DNA of 64,000 nt from Rattus norvegicus. Its lineage: Eukaryota; Chordata; Mammalia; Rodentia; Muridae. This document shows positions 42,668-54,470 of the stretch, piece after piece. The position numbers and the translations under genes are program-made. The stretch's first letter is position 1. Each line of letters opens with the position of its first letter. The notes under the pieces are model-generated. The model was not told the DNA's origin, ran no database searches, and was given only the letters and a program-made list of their open reading frames with translations. The stretch covers positions 45,719,225 to 45,783,224 of the forward strand of contig NC_086031.1 in NCBI RefSeq assembly GCF_036323735.1. The letters are read 5' to 3'.

Positions 42668-42968
42668 TAGTCATGTGTGAGTGGCTGCTGTACTTTCAGT
42701 AGGCAATGCCCCTCATAGGCTCATGTGTTTGAACGTGTCCCATTAGCAGCATTGTTCGGAGAGGTTACAAAGCATTTAGGAGATGGAGCCTTGCTAGAAA
42801 AAGGACATCACTGTGAGTGACTTGGGGGGCTTTATAGCCCCATCCCCCACCCTTTAGTTTCTCTGTTTTCTATGTAAGGGTGAAACTGTGATTGGCAATC
42901 TTCTAGTTCCTACTGCTGTGTCATGCCTTTCCTGCCATGGTGAACTCTATCCTTCTGGAACCGTAAGC

Positions 42969-43003
<35 letters not shown>

Positions 43004-43062
43004 TTCTGCTTCAACTCACATTTGACTGTGTGCTTCACCACAGCAACAGAAAATAACCAATG
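42668..43062 (+). repeat. MaLR-type LTR (older ORR1-like)
   Basis: GCCCCTCATAGGCTCATGTG, TTTGAACGTGTCCCATTAGC, TCCTGCCATGGTGAACTC and CTTCACCACAGCAACAGAAA follow the ORR1-type LTR layout. A 29-bp A run (42,970-42,998) interrupts the end. Confidence 0.7.
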
Positions 43063-43489
43063 CAGTGCCTTGAAGCAATGAACTCCTCAATGCTACAGGC
43101 AGCATGGCTTTCCAGGGTGTCCCATGAAAAGACAAACACCAGGAAGGGGCTGGCAGGCAAGACCACTCTGAACTCTCAGTCTGCATAGGGCACACACAGG
43201 GGCATTTAAACCGAATGTAAATTTTTGTCTTTCCATCTTTAAAACCTATTTCTCAGGTGATACAGCTGTGCCATTAGGACATGGCCAGCACATCATACTC
43301 ACCTGGAGTATTTTGAAGACTATGTCTCTTCTCCCACACTCATACTCTACAGGCAGGCCGCCAAAGCAACCCAACTATAGAAATCAGGTCCTAAGTGAGA
43401 ACAGTAAGGTCTCCTGACTCTAATGTTTACTGCCTAACAATGATATAACATGATTTTATCCCACTGTTCAGGCTTCCTTAAATAATTTG

Positions 43490-43640
43490 TTTGTTTGTTT
43501 TTTTATTTCACGTGCATGTATGTCTATTCGAGGGTGTGAGTTACTGACAGTTTTGAGATACCATGTGAGCAAAACTGGACCCTCTGGAAAAGCAGCCAGT
43601 GCTCTTAACAACTGAGGCACCTCTCCAGCTGCAAAAAAAA
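43490..43640 (-). repeat. B3-type SINE
   Basis: Reversed B3 pattern: TTTCACGTGCATGTATGTCT, GACCCTCTGGAAAAGCAGCC and AGTGCTCTTAACAACTGAGG. Confidence 0.75.
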
Positions 43641-43954
43641 CAAAATTAATACAAGAAATGCCACAACTTTGCTCTTGTTCGCTTGTTAACATTTTATTAT
43701 CTCATTCTTTTTCACACTCTACAACACACATAACTTTTTCTGAACCATCTTAGGGGAAGGTCCCTGTGATAAGCAATCTTGGTTGTTAACTTGACATATC
43801 TGAAAAGAGGGATCTTGAATTTGATGACAATCAAGGCAATGTAATGAGAACCTTTAAAGGGTGGAAGAAGAATTACTGAACATAAAAAGGTCACTACATC
43901 ATGATAAGAATTTCATTGCAAAGGGAGATGTAGGAGAAGAGTAGGAAGGCAGAC

Positions 43955-44032
43955 CAACAAAATGGATCTGATGCCATCTTCTGGTCTCTGTGGGCACCAG
44001 GCTACTCAGTCACAAAAAAAAAAAAAAAAAAG
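43955..44032 (+). repeat. B3/B2-type SINE 3' end with poly-A
   Basis: GGATCTGATGCCATCTTCTG, GTCTCTGTGGGCACCAGGCT then an 18-base A run. Confidence 0.6.
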
Positions 44033-44334
44033 TTACTAAGTACAGAAATGCTTAACAAAGTAATGTTGATTTAATGGATATGTATGGAAACCTATATACC
44101 AGGCAACTGTCATGTTATAAACTGAAAATAAAAATCAACAAATCAAAGCATAATGAAAGACTTGAACCCACCTCATTCATTGTTGACTAATCACAGAGCC
44201 AAAAAAGTTTCCAAGTACAGAAAAGCTCAACAAGAAAGTCATGTTGATTTAATGTACATGTATGGAAACCTATGCACAACTGATAAAATTCACTTATCCT
44301 TTCTCATTTATACACATTATATTAATATTTCTAA

Positions 44335-44490
44335 TTTGTATTTTATGTGTATTGCATATATTTCTGTGTGAGGGTATTGAGTCCCCTAAATCTGGAATTA
44401 GAGACAGTGTCAGCTGCCCCGTGGATCCCGGGAGTTGAACCTGGATCCTCTCAAAGAACCACCTCAAAGCCATCTCTCCAGCCCCTAAAT
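44335..44490 (-). repeat. B3-type SINE
   Basis: Reversed head CTCAAAGCCATCTCTCCAGC preceded by GTTGAACCTGGATCCTC and a TATGTGTATTGCATATATTTC tail. Confidence 0.7.
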
Positions 44491-44784
44491 TAATATTTTT
44501 AGATTGACTGTATACTCTGTCCTAAAGCAAGTCTCAATAATTTTTGGTATACATTTTTTACCATAATGCACTGAAGCTGACTCAACTATAAAAGATAATG
44601 TGATCAACCCCCACAAATGGATATATTTCATTCTTAGCACTTCCGCGTATAATTTCTTAAAACTTTCATGTTTTTACTTTTTACTTCAAAGAAGCACTCG
44701 ATGTGTTTGTGTTGTGTTGTATGAGAAGAATCAATGATGGTAACAAGATACCAGAACTACTAAGGCAAAAAACCTTTGCTTTGC

Positions 44785-45515
44785 TGGAATACTAGATGCT
44801 GGTCAGCTGGAGCTTGGAATTTAGCAGTGATTACAAAAAGGCCAGCATTGTTGAGGTGAAATCTTCTGGGAAATGTTTCCTGAAAGTCAGTCCCCAAAAG
44901 CTGTATTCCAGAGGTACCTCATGCTGGCAGCTGAACTTGGTAGCATTAGTCACCCAGGTAGTACTGGTTTTGAAGTCATGAAGGGGTCATGGAAGCACTT
45001 GAGGTTTGGCATGTGAGAGGCCAGTAGAGCCCGTTGGTGAAGGTGCAGACTCAGTGGCAGTTGATGGCCTAGGACTGAAGGAATCATGCAGAGACGTTGA
45101 GGGTTAGCCCCATCAAGAGCCTGTGAGAGGCCATTGGTGAAAGAGCAGCTCGGTTGCAGCAAGGTAACCCAGCAGTGTTTGAGAAGCCAGTACCATGAAG
45201 TAACCAGCAGTGGACTGGAGCCAGATGAAGCCTAGAAGACAAGCTGTGTGCACTGCAGAGGGCAGAGCTGGGAAAGTGACTCAAGCTCCTTGGATCATGA
45301 GTGAATCTCAGGTAATTGAACATTGAGTTATTTATACTGTGGGATTTGGGTTTTGATTTGATTTGATTGTACCCTAATTTTTCCCTCTTGAAGTAAGAAA
45401 GTATTTGGTTTATTTTTTATTTTACTGAAGCCCACAATTAAAAGACTTTGGATTTTGATAGACATTTTAAAGAGACTAAATTTTTTTTAATGTGTTAGAA
45501 TTTGTAAAGGCTTTA
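44785..45515 (+). repeat. MaLR internal fragment
   Basis: Shares long stretches with the internal part of the MaLR at 40,370-40,640 (TTGAGGTGAAATCTTCTGGGA, TAGTACTGGTTTTGAAGTCA and GGTTTGGCATGTGAGAGGCC). No LTR on either side. It runs into the L1 at about 45,520. Confidence 0.75.
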
Positions 45516-46064
45516 GAAGAAGAAGATTCCCAGCTCAAAGACCCAGAAAACATTTTAAACAAAAATCATAGAAGAAAATTTCCCTAACCTAAAGAAAGTG
45601 ATACCTGTAAATGTACAAGAAGGTAACAATACAAATAGATTAAACCAGAAAAAGAAATCCTTGGCCACATAGTAATCAAAACACTAAATATACAGAACAA
45701 ACAAAAAATATTAAAAGCTCCAAGGAGTAAAGGCCAAGTAACACATAATGGGAGACCCACCAGAATTATAGCCAATTTCTCAACAGAGACACTAAAAGCT
45801 AGAAGGGCCTGGACAGATGTCTTGTAGAGCCTAAGAGACCACAGATGTCATCCCAGACCACTATAACCAGCAAGACGTTCAATCACCATAGATGGAGAAA
45901 CTAAGATATTCCACGACAAAACTAAATTTAAACAATATCTTTCCACTAACCCAGACCTACAGAGGATACTGGAAGGGAATCTCCAACACAATGAGGCTAA
46001 CTACACTCAAGAAAACATAAAAAATAAATAATTTCATACCATTAAAACCAAAAGAACATGCACA

Positions 46065-46109
<45 letters not shown>

Positions 46110-48065
46110 ACACACACACTACCACCACTAAAATCAAAATGACAGTAATTAACAATCATTGATCATTAATATCTCTCAACATCAATGTTGATTCAATTCC
46201 CCAATAAAATAACACAGGCTAACAAAATGGATTCATAAACAGGATTTTATCATTTTGCTGTATACAAAAACACATCTCAGCAACAAAGATAGAAGTTAGC
46301 AGAGTAAAGAGTTTCCAAACAAACCCAAGAAGCAAGATGAATTCTAATATCTAACAAAATATAGATTTTCAACCAAAAGTATTCAAAAGAGACAGGGAAT
46401 AAAAGGAAAAGTCGACCAAGAGGACTTCTCAATTCTGAATATCTATGTCCCAAATGCAAGGGCACCCACATTCATAAAAAAAAAATTACTAAAGCCTAAA
46501 TCACATATTGAACCCCACCTATTAATAGTGGAGACTTCAACATTCCATTCACACCAACAGACAGGTCATCCAGACAAAAACTAAACAGAGAAATAATAAA
46601 ACTAAGAGAAGTTATGACTCATATGGACCTAACACATTATCTATAAAACACTTCGCCCAAACGCAAAAGAATATACCTTCTTCTCAGCACTTCACAGAAC
46701 CTTCTCCAGAACTAACCAGTCACAAAGCAGGCCTCAACAGATACTAGAAGATTGAAATAACTCCTTGCATCTTATCAGATCACCATGAATTAAGCTGGAT
46801 TTCAGCTACAACAAAAACATCAGGAGCCTACAAACTCATGGAAACTGAGCAACTCTCTACTCAATGACTGCGTCAAAAAGAAGCAAAGAAAGAAATTAAA
46901 GCTATTCTAGAAGTCAATGAAAATGAAGGCACAACATACTCAAAAGTATGAGACACAATGAGAGCACTGCTAAGAGAAAAATTCAAAACACTAAGCGCCG
47001 TCATAAAGATACAGGAAAGATTTCATACAAGCAACTTAACAGCACACCTGAAAGTTCTAGAACAAAAAAGAAGCAAACACATCCAAGAGGAGTAGACAGC
47101 AGGGAATCCTCAAACTCAGGGCCAAAATCATTAAATTAGAAACAAAGAGAATAATTCAAAGAATCAATGGAACCAAGAGCTGGTTCATTGAGAAAATCAA
47201 CAAGATAGACAACCCTTAGCCAAACAAAATGGCAGAGAAACAATATCCAAATGAACAAAATCAAAACTGAAAAAGGAAACATAACAATGGACACTGAGGA
47301 AATCCAAAGAATCATTAGGTTTTACTTCAAAAGCTTATACTCCACAAAATTGAAAAATCTAAATGAAATGTGGGTTTTTTATGGATTCCACTTATCAAAG
47401 TTAAATCAAGACCAGATAAACTGAAGAGTCCTATAACGCCTAAGAAAATAGAAGCCGTCATTAAAAGTCTCTCAACCAAAACAAGTCCAGGACCAGATGG
47501 TTTTAGCACAGAATTATACCAGACTTTCAAAGAAGAGTTAATACCAATACTCCTCAAACTACTCTACAAAATAGAAACAGAAGGAACATCACCAAACTTC
47601 ATTCTATGTGGCCACAGTCACCCTGATACCTAAAGCACACAATAACTCAAGAAAGAAAGAAAATTTCAGGGCAATTTCCCTTATGAACATTGATAGAAAA
47701 ATACTTGCAAGCCAAATCCAAGAACACATCAAAGACATTATCTATAATGATCAAGTAGGCTTCTTCCGAAGGACGCAGAGGTGGTTCAACATACAAAAAT
47801 CCATCAACGTAATCCATCATATAAACAAACTGAAAGAAAAAAAAACTACATGATCATTTCATTAGATGATGAAAAAGCCTTTGACAAAATCCAACACTCC
47901 CTCATGTTAAAAGTCTGGGAGAGATCAGGGATACAAGGCACATATCCAAACACAATAAAGGTAATACACAGCAAGCCAATAGCCAAAATCAAATTAAATG
48001 GAGAGAAACTTAAGGAAATTACACTAAAATCAGGAACAAGACAAGAGGCTGCCAACTCTCTCCCT

Positions 48066-48258
48066 AGCTCTTTTTTTTTTAAATTCATTTATTATATGTA
48101 AGTACACTGTAGCTGTCTTCAGACACACCAGAAGAGGGCATCGGATCTCTTTACAGATGGTTGTGAGCCACCATGTGGTTGCTGGGAATTGAACTCAGGA
48201 CCTCTGGAAGAGTAGTCGGGTGCTCTTAACCTCTGAGCCATCTCTCCAGCCCCTCCCT
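48066..48258 (-). repeat. B2 SINE nested in L1 ORF2, with target duplication
   Basis: Reversed B2 (AAGTACACTGTAGCTGTCTT ... GAGCCATCTCTCCAGCCC). CTCCCTAGCTCTT at 48,060-48,072 and again at 48,253-48,265 is the target duplication and interrupts the L1 frame just before the FADD block. Confidence 0.95.
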
Positions 48259-48959
48259 AGCTCTTCAATATAGTACTTGAAGTTCTAGCTGGAGCAATAA
48301 GACAACTAAAGGAGATCTAGGGATACAAATTGGAAAGGAAGAAGACAAAGTATCACTATTTGCAGATGATACAGTATATATAAGTGACCCCCAAAATTCT
48401 ACCAGGGAACTACAGATGATAAACACCTTCAGCAACATGGCTGGATACAAAATTAACTCAAAGGAATCAGTAGCCCTCCTTTATACAAATGATAAAGAGG
48501 CTGAGAAAGAAGTTAAGGGGATAACACCATTTACAATGGCCACGCATAATATAAAATACCTTAGTGTAACTCTAACCAAGCAAATGAAAGACCTGTATGA
48601 CAAAAACTTCAAGCCTCTGAAGAAAGAAATGTAAAAGGATATCAGAAAATGAAAAGATCTCCTATGCTCATGGATCAGTAGGATTAACACGGTTAAAATG
48701 GCCAACTTACCAAAAGCAATCTACAAATTCAATGCAATTCCCATCAAAATTCCAACACAATCCTTTATGGACCTGGAAAGAACAATACTCAACTTCGTAT
48801 GGAAAAACAAAAGAACCCAGGATAGCTAAAACGTGTACAATAAAAGAAGTTCTGGAGGTATTACCTCCATTCCTGACTTCAAGATGTACTATAGAGCAAC
48901 AGTAATTAAAAAATAATAATAATAAAACTGCATGGTATTGATATAGAAACAGACAGGTT

Positions 48960-49150
48960 GGGGCTGGAGAGATGGCTCAGTGGTTAAGAGCACTGACTGC
49001 TCTTCCAGAGGTCCTGAGTTCAAATCCCAGCAACCACATGGTAGTTCACAACCATCTGTAATGAGATCTGATGCCCTCTTCTGGTGTGTCTAAAGACAGC
49101 CACAGTGTACTCCTAAAAATAAAATAAACAAGTGAATTTTTAAAAAAGAA
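48960..49150 (+). repeat. B2 SINE nested in L1
   Basis: GGGGCTGGAGAGATGGCTCA to AAATAAAATAAACAAGTG and an A-rich tail follow the B2 consensus. The flanking duplication was not clear. Confidence 0.92.
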
Positions 49151-49656
49151 TATCCTTTCAAAAAAAAAAAGGAGAGAAAAGAAACATATTGATTGATGGA
49201 AGCAAAGTCCAGAAAATAAACCTGCGCCTACGGACACTTGATTTTTGACAAAGAAGCCAACACCATATAATGGATAGGGGAGAGCAACATCAACACATGA
49301 TGCTGGTCTAACGGCATGTCTGAAGGTAGAAGAATAGATCCAGATTCATCCCCCTGTACAAAACTCAAGTCCAAATGCATCAAAGACCAACGTAGAACTG
49401 GATACACTAATCTAATAGAACAGAAGGTGGGGAATGGCCTTGAACTCAGTGGTACAGGAGAAAACTTCCTGAACAGGACATCGTTGGCTCGGGTACTAAG
49501 GTTCTCAGTTAATAAATGGAACCTCATGAAATTGAAAATAACCTATAGACTGGGAAAAGATCTTCACTAACCCTATATCTGACAGAGGGCTAATATCTAA
49601 ACTATACAAAGAAAGTTAGACACCAATAACCTAACCTAATTAAAAGCTGGGGTATA

Positions 49657-49759
49657 GGGGCTGGGGATTTAGCTCAGTGGTAGAGCGCTTACCTAGGAAG
49701 CGCAAGGCCCTGGGTTCGGTCCCCAGCTCCGAAAAAAAGAACCAAAAAAAAAAAAAAAA
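49657..49759 (+). repeat. ID SINE (young), nested in L1
   Basis: GGGGCTGGGGATTTAGCTCA, GTGGTAGAGCGCTTACCTAG and GGGTTCGGTCCCCAGCTCC: full ID consensus with A and B boxes of tRNA-Ala origin, plus A-rich tail. Target duplication AAAAGCTGGGGTATA at 49,642-49,656 and 49,756-49,770 is perfect. Confidence 0.97.
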
Positions 49760-50900
49760 GCTGGGGTATAGAGCTAAACAAAGAACTCTCAACAGAGGGA
49801 TCTCTGGTGGCCGAGAAACAAAGAAATGTTCAACATCCTTAGTCATCAGGCAAATGGAAATCAAAACAACTCTGAGATTCCCCCTTACACCCATCTGAAC
49901 GGTTAAGTTCAAAAACTCAAGGGACAGCTCATGCTGGTGAGGATGTGGAGCAAGGGGAACACTCCTCCATTGCTGGAAGGAGTTCAAACTTGTACAACCA
50001 CTCTGGAAATCAATTTAGAGGTCTCTCAGAAAAGTGGGAATAGTTCTACCTCAAGACCCAGCTATGCCACTCCTGGGCATAAAGCCAAAAGACGCTCCAC
50101 CATCCCACCAAGACACTTGGTCAACTATGTTCATAGCAGCTTTGTAATAGCCAGAAACTGGTAAAAAAAAAAAAAATCTAGATGTCTCTCAACTGAAGAA
50201 TGGATACAAAATAAATGTGGTTCATTTACACAATGGAATACTAGTCAACTATTTTTAAAAAGGACAGCATGAACTTTGCGGGCAAACAGATGGAATCAGG
50301 AAATATCCTGAGTGAGGTACCCAGACCCCAAGTACATGCATGGTATGTACTCACTTCTAAGTGGATAATAGGTATAAAGTAGAGGATAACTATTACAGTC
50401 TAATAGAACATAAAGTGGGAAACAGCCTTGAACTCCGTGGTACAGGAGAAAACTTCCTGAACAGAACACCAATGGTTCAGGCACTAAGTAAGGTTCACAG
50501 TTAATAAATGGAACCTCATGAAACTGAAAATCTCCTGTAAGAGATTTGATTTTGGTCTCCAAAACCAAAAGAAGCCAAATAACAAGGAGGGTCCAAGGGG
50601 GGATGCTTGAATCTTTCTCAGAAGGGAAATAGAATAGATATGGGAAGTAGATGGAAGGGGGGAACTGGGTGGGAAAAGGGAGGGGGAGGGGAGTGGATTG
50701 GGGCAGGGAAAGGGTGTTGGGAGAGCAGGGGAATCTCTAAAATGTGACAGAGACCTGGGGCAGGGGTAAGCCCAGGGTGTCTAGGGTGTGTGTGTTGCGG
50801 GGGAGGATACTCTGAGACTCATAGCAGTGGATCCTGAAGTGACCACCTCTGTGGAGTTCATGCAGGAGGAACAACAAGTTTAGAACTCATGGAATGCGGC

Positions 50901-51100
50901 CCACTTGTTAGCACAATTACAACAACTGTTGCACCTCAGTTGAGACACTGCCCAGAGGTGTCCTGAGGACGTCGTGCCGTTTTGGAGTTCTGCTCTGCTT
51001 GCTGCCCTCACATCCCTCTTCATCTAAGAATCGTCTGAGAACTCTAAGGGGACTTCCAGTCCCTCACTGGACAGTATCTCTCTCTGGCACTAACAATAAT
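50901..51100. other. Sequence between L1 3' UTR and an LTR-like block
   Basis: No recognised element and no coding signal. The edge of the L1 3' UTR is uncertain and may reach into this stretch. Confidence 0.4.
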
Positions 51101-52030
51101 AATGCTTGATCTTTCTCAAGCATTGCTGCTGGAGCAGATTAATGAGTCACTGTTCTAGGAAAGAACTTAGAGATGTGGATCGTCAGCTATGACCATCACC
51201 CTTAGAAAGCTTCTGGGAATATAAAAGTTAGTAAAGATGTTATTACTACAGGCTTTGATGTAGAAACTCTTAGGGAACAATTTGAAGTTCAAACAGACAC
51301 ACTTTCAATAGTTGAGCTAGGGACCTTCATGGTCAGGGAACAAGAACAATGGCAGCGCTGGCTGACGTGACTCTCACTGAGGCTGCACTGGTGATGAGTG
51401 ATTTCTTACACCCATTTTCCCCCTCGGCTTCCTGGTAAGAATTGCTGATGAGAAGATATGCATTCTGAGGACTTAAAGTAGATAATGACTGATTTTTATG
51501 TAAAAATTTAGATTTGTGATTCTTGTAAGATTCTTTTAAGGTTTCTTTTAAAGACAGATAATAAAATAATCCTTTCTTTGTAACTGCGAATTGCTGCCTG
51601 CCAGTAAGAGAAACTGGCTGAGAAAACTATATTTCTTGTTTATACTTTGTTAATCTATAACAAGTTGCTTAGTTATGGATGTATATGGGTTCTTGGGAAT
51701 AATTGGTTTTCTTTACCTGTACTACATAATGTTATTTCTTGTAAAGGTTTTGGGGAACAAAGTGTTTTTTTTTTTTCCTTTTTCTTTTTTTCGGAGCTGG
51801 GGACCGAACCCAGGGCCTTGAGTTTGCTAGGCAAGCGCTCTACCACTGAGCTAAATCCCCAACCCCCAAAGTGTTTTTTCATAGCTATTCACTAGAAGAA
51901 AGCTAAAACGTAATCACATTGATCACATTGTAATTTTATACTGCTTGAAAGATTTTGCTGGTATATATAAGCCATAGGAGGAGGAATAAAGTTGTTGGAA
52001 CATTATTCCTTCCATCCATCAACTATGTTT
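51100..52030 (+). repeat. Possible ERV LTR/internal fragment
   Basis: AT-rich, non-coding. Near its right end is GCTGGTATATATAAGCCATAGG (TATA-like at about 51,961) followed about 18 bp later by AATAAA, the usual arrangement of a rodent retroviral LTR. Family not determined. An ID SINE is inserted at about 51,771. Confidence 0.4.
51771..51866 (-). repeat. ID SINE
   Basis: Reversed ID: TTTTTTTCGGAGCTGGGGAC, CGAACCCAGGGCCTTGAG, GCTCTACCACTGAGCTAAAT. Target duplication CAAAGTGTTTTTT at 51,758-51,770 and 51,867-51,879. Confidence 0.96.
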
Positions 52031-52620
52031 ATGTATGTATATATGTAAAGTTTGTGTGAGAGTATGTTAGAGCTTAGTTCCTTCCACCCTCCAAGTGTGT
52101 TATATATATGTGTGTGTGTAGATGTGTAGATGTGTAGATGTGTGTGTGTATGTGTGTATGTGTGTATATGTGTATGTGTGTATATGTGCATATATGTATA
52201 TGTACATGTGTGTATGTATGTGTATGTATATGTGTATATGTATATATGCATGTGTGTATGTATGTGTATGTATATGTGTATATGTATATATGCATGTGTG
52301 TATATGTATATGTGTAAATGTGCATATGTATATATGTATATATATGTATATATGTATGTGTATATGTAAAGTTTGTGTGAAAGTGTCTTTGAACTTGGTT
52401 GCATATATGTGTGTATATGTGCATATATGTATATGTACATATGTGTATGTGTGTATGTGTGAAATGCTTGAAACCTGATTGCTGCAGTTTTGCTTCATCC
52501 ATTCTATGTGTGAATATGTATATGTCTGTCTGTATGTATGTATATATTTGTATATATGAAGATATTGGAATCTACCTTTTGATTCATTTACTCTGTGTGT
52601 GTGTGTATATGTATGTATGA
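52031..52620 (+). repeat. TG/TATG-rich mosaic repeat with recurring unique blocks
   Basis: Variable (TGTGTA), (TATATG) and (TG) runs are interrupted by related non-simple blocks: TATGTAAAGTTTGTGTGAGAG at about 52,042 and TATGTAAAGTTTGTGTGAAAG at about 52,364. Each is followed by a diverged copy of an AACTTGGTT / AGCTTAGTT segment. A looser third copy starts near 52,460. The long minus-strand open frames here are low-complexity artefacts. Confidence 0.8.
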
Positions 52621-52890
52621 ATTTTCTCTTTCTTTTTCTTTCTCATTGGCTCTAAGGAGTTCGGAGGATTTTTTGCTGGCCTTGGGGAGCGTCAGCTCCA
52701 ATAAATTAGGCTTTATTCCCTCAAAGAAAAGTCTGCTGACTGGTTTCTCTATTCATTGGCTGCTATAAGCAGCAGCAGCCCCCATCAGTATCTGGACCAA
52801 CCCCATCAGTGGCCCTAAGCACTCAGCCCCATTGTCGGCCTGACAGTCAGTTTACCTACCCCACAGATGCCAAAGTTGGTTGTTGACGTG
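52621..52890. other. Sequence between mosaic repeat and L1 3' end
   Basis: Contains CCAATAAATTAGGC, a possible LTR poly(A) signal, near 52,699. Otherwise unrecognised. Confidence 0.4.
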
Positions 52891-53650
52891 CCTCCTGCAG
52901 CCAGACAGGACTCTCAATGGATGGATAAGGATAGCAATCCACCCACAAAATCTTGACCCAAAAATGTGTCCTGCCTACAAGATGTTCAGGGACAAAGGTA
53001 GAGCAGAGACTGGGGAATGACCAACCAATGACTGGTCTAAATTGAGGCCCATCCCATGGGCAAGAACCAATCTGACATTATTAATGCTACTCTGTTATGC
53101 TTGCAGACAGGAGGAACCTAGCATAACAGTCCTCTGAGAGGCTCCATCCAGCAGTCAATGGAAACAGATGCAGAGACCCACAGCCAAACAGTAGATGGAG
53201 CTCAGAGAGTCTTGTGGAAGAGATGGGGAAAGGACTGAGGGAGCCAAAAAGATAGGGACTCCACAGGAAGACCAACAGAGTTAACCATCCCAGACCTTCC
53301 CAGAGACTGAGCCACTAACCAAGGAGGGAGCACGGGATAGACCTAGGCCATACACACATATGTAGCAGAAGAGCAGCTTGGTCTTCATGGGGCTTCACTA
53401 ACAACTGGAGCTGGGGCCGTTCCTGAATCTGTTGCCTGCCTGTGGATCCCATTCCCCTAACTGGTCTGCCTTGCCTGGCCTCAGTTGGAGAATGACCTGT
53501 TATACCAAGGAGTGGAGGGGAGACACCCAGAAGGGGGTCACTCTTCTCAAAGGACAAGGAGGGGGATAGAGGGAGTATTTGTGTGAGGGGGGACTGGGAG
53601 AATGATATTGGGATGTAATGTGAATTAATTAGTTTAAAAATAGAGTAAAA
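52890..53650 (+). mobile_element. L1 3' UTR, 5'-truncated copy
   Basis: AATCTTGACCCAAAAATGTG, AGGCCCATCCCATGGGCAAG, CTGTGGATCCCATTCCCCTA and the end GGACTGGGAGAATGATATTG, GGATGTAATGTGAATTAATT are landmarks of rodent L1 3' ends. Only the 3' UTR is present. Confidence 0.88.
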
Positions 53651-53990
53651 TGCAATGATAGAGGGCATCCGGTTCCCGTGTAGGTTTGTTTCACTTGTCT
53701 GCATATGAATTATTGTACTTTCAGTAAAAAAAATTACAATTTTATATATCCTTTCTAAGAGAGATCAAAATAAAGCAGGCTTAGAAAAAGAGAAGAATGA
53801 AAAAACAAAGACAAACCTTAGAAGAAAAAAAACAGAAATTGTATAAATAAAAATGAGGAAGAAACTAAGATAACAGAGATACAAGAAAGGAGAAAAAATA
53901 ATAATAGAGACAAACCTTAGAAGAAAAAATAGAAAAGTATGTTGTAGTTTCTATTTAATCTCAAATCTGAGTTTCTATCCTGCCTTTGAT
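53651..53990. other. A-rich sequence, no element recognised
   Basis: Runs of AGAAAAAA, AATAAAAATGAGGAAGAAAC and a partial duplication: GACAAACCTTAGAAGAAAAAA occurs at about 53,811 and again at about 53,910. Confidence 0.5.
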
Positions 53991-54470
53991 CATTCAGTTC
54001 CCAGATTTAAAAAAAAAAAAAAACCACACACTAGTTTTATATTTATAATAAGCCTAAATCAGCACTAGAGCTGGGCAGATATCTACCCTCTAAGCTATTA
54101 GAATCTCCTTCTCTATCAATAACCCTGAATGATAACTTGCCATGTTCAATGTGGGCTGTTCTTACTCCAATTGGCCAGTCTACATGGCCGGTTTTTATAA
54201 CTCCTTACCCTATAGCATCTTCCTCTCTCTTTCTCTCGCTATTCTTCCTTCTGGTTCTCTTATGACCCCAAGCCCAGGATTTAAAAACTCTGCCTATCTC
54301 AGTTCTACCCAGTTATAGACTGTAGGCGTCTCTATTCCCCAATCAGGGATAGCCTGGGGCAAGTTACATGGTGTCCTGAGAGTCTGTGTGAATTCTCTCA
54401 TCTCTGGGAGCAACCAGGCCTTGGGGATCAGTACTTAGCATTAAAATACCAAAGCTCAACAAAAGTATAT
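53990..54470 (-). repeat. Possible ERV LTR in reverse orientation
   Basis: ATAATAAGCCTAAATCAGCA, CTCTGCCTATCTCAGTTC and TAGACTGTAGGCG...CCCCAATCAGGG resemble the rodent LTR-like segment at 60,875-61,250. Coding potential absent. Family uncertain. Confidence 0.4.

Larger units (their letters stand above)
45520..50900 (+). mobile_element. Decayed L1 retrotransposon (ORF1 end, ORF2, 3' UTR)
   Basis: Translated pieces match rodent L1 in order. The ORF1 C-terminal half is at about 45,560-46,020, followed by the endonuclease part of ORF2. The reverse transcriptase has [14 protein letters not shown] near 47,480, SLMNID near 47,675, SLDDEKAFDKIQHS near 47,860 and the catalytic FADD at 48,359-48,370. 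Then come the C-terminal part and a G-rich 3' UTR up to about 50,900. Many frameshifts and stops make it inactive. A (CG)(CA)n block (46,066-46,118) lies near the ORF1/ORF2 junction. SINEs are nested at 48,066, 48,960 and 49,657. The 5' UTR and ORF1 start are missing. Confidence 0.88.

Noticed and set aside
47370..48634. Functional reverse transcriptase gene
   Set aside because: The L1 ORF2 is broken into several frames, has stops and is interrupted by a B2 SINE.
49657..49759. tRNA gene (A and B box found)
   Set aside because: It is an ID SINE derived from tRNA-Ala with a poly-A tail and target duplication; the same holds for the other ID copies.
52003..52502. Open frames of 118-145 codons made of Tyr/Ile/His/Thr or Cys/Val/Met
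   Set aside because: They are translations of the TG/TATG mosaic repeat and have no real protein composition.
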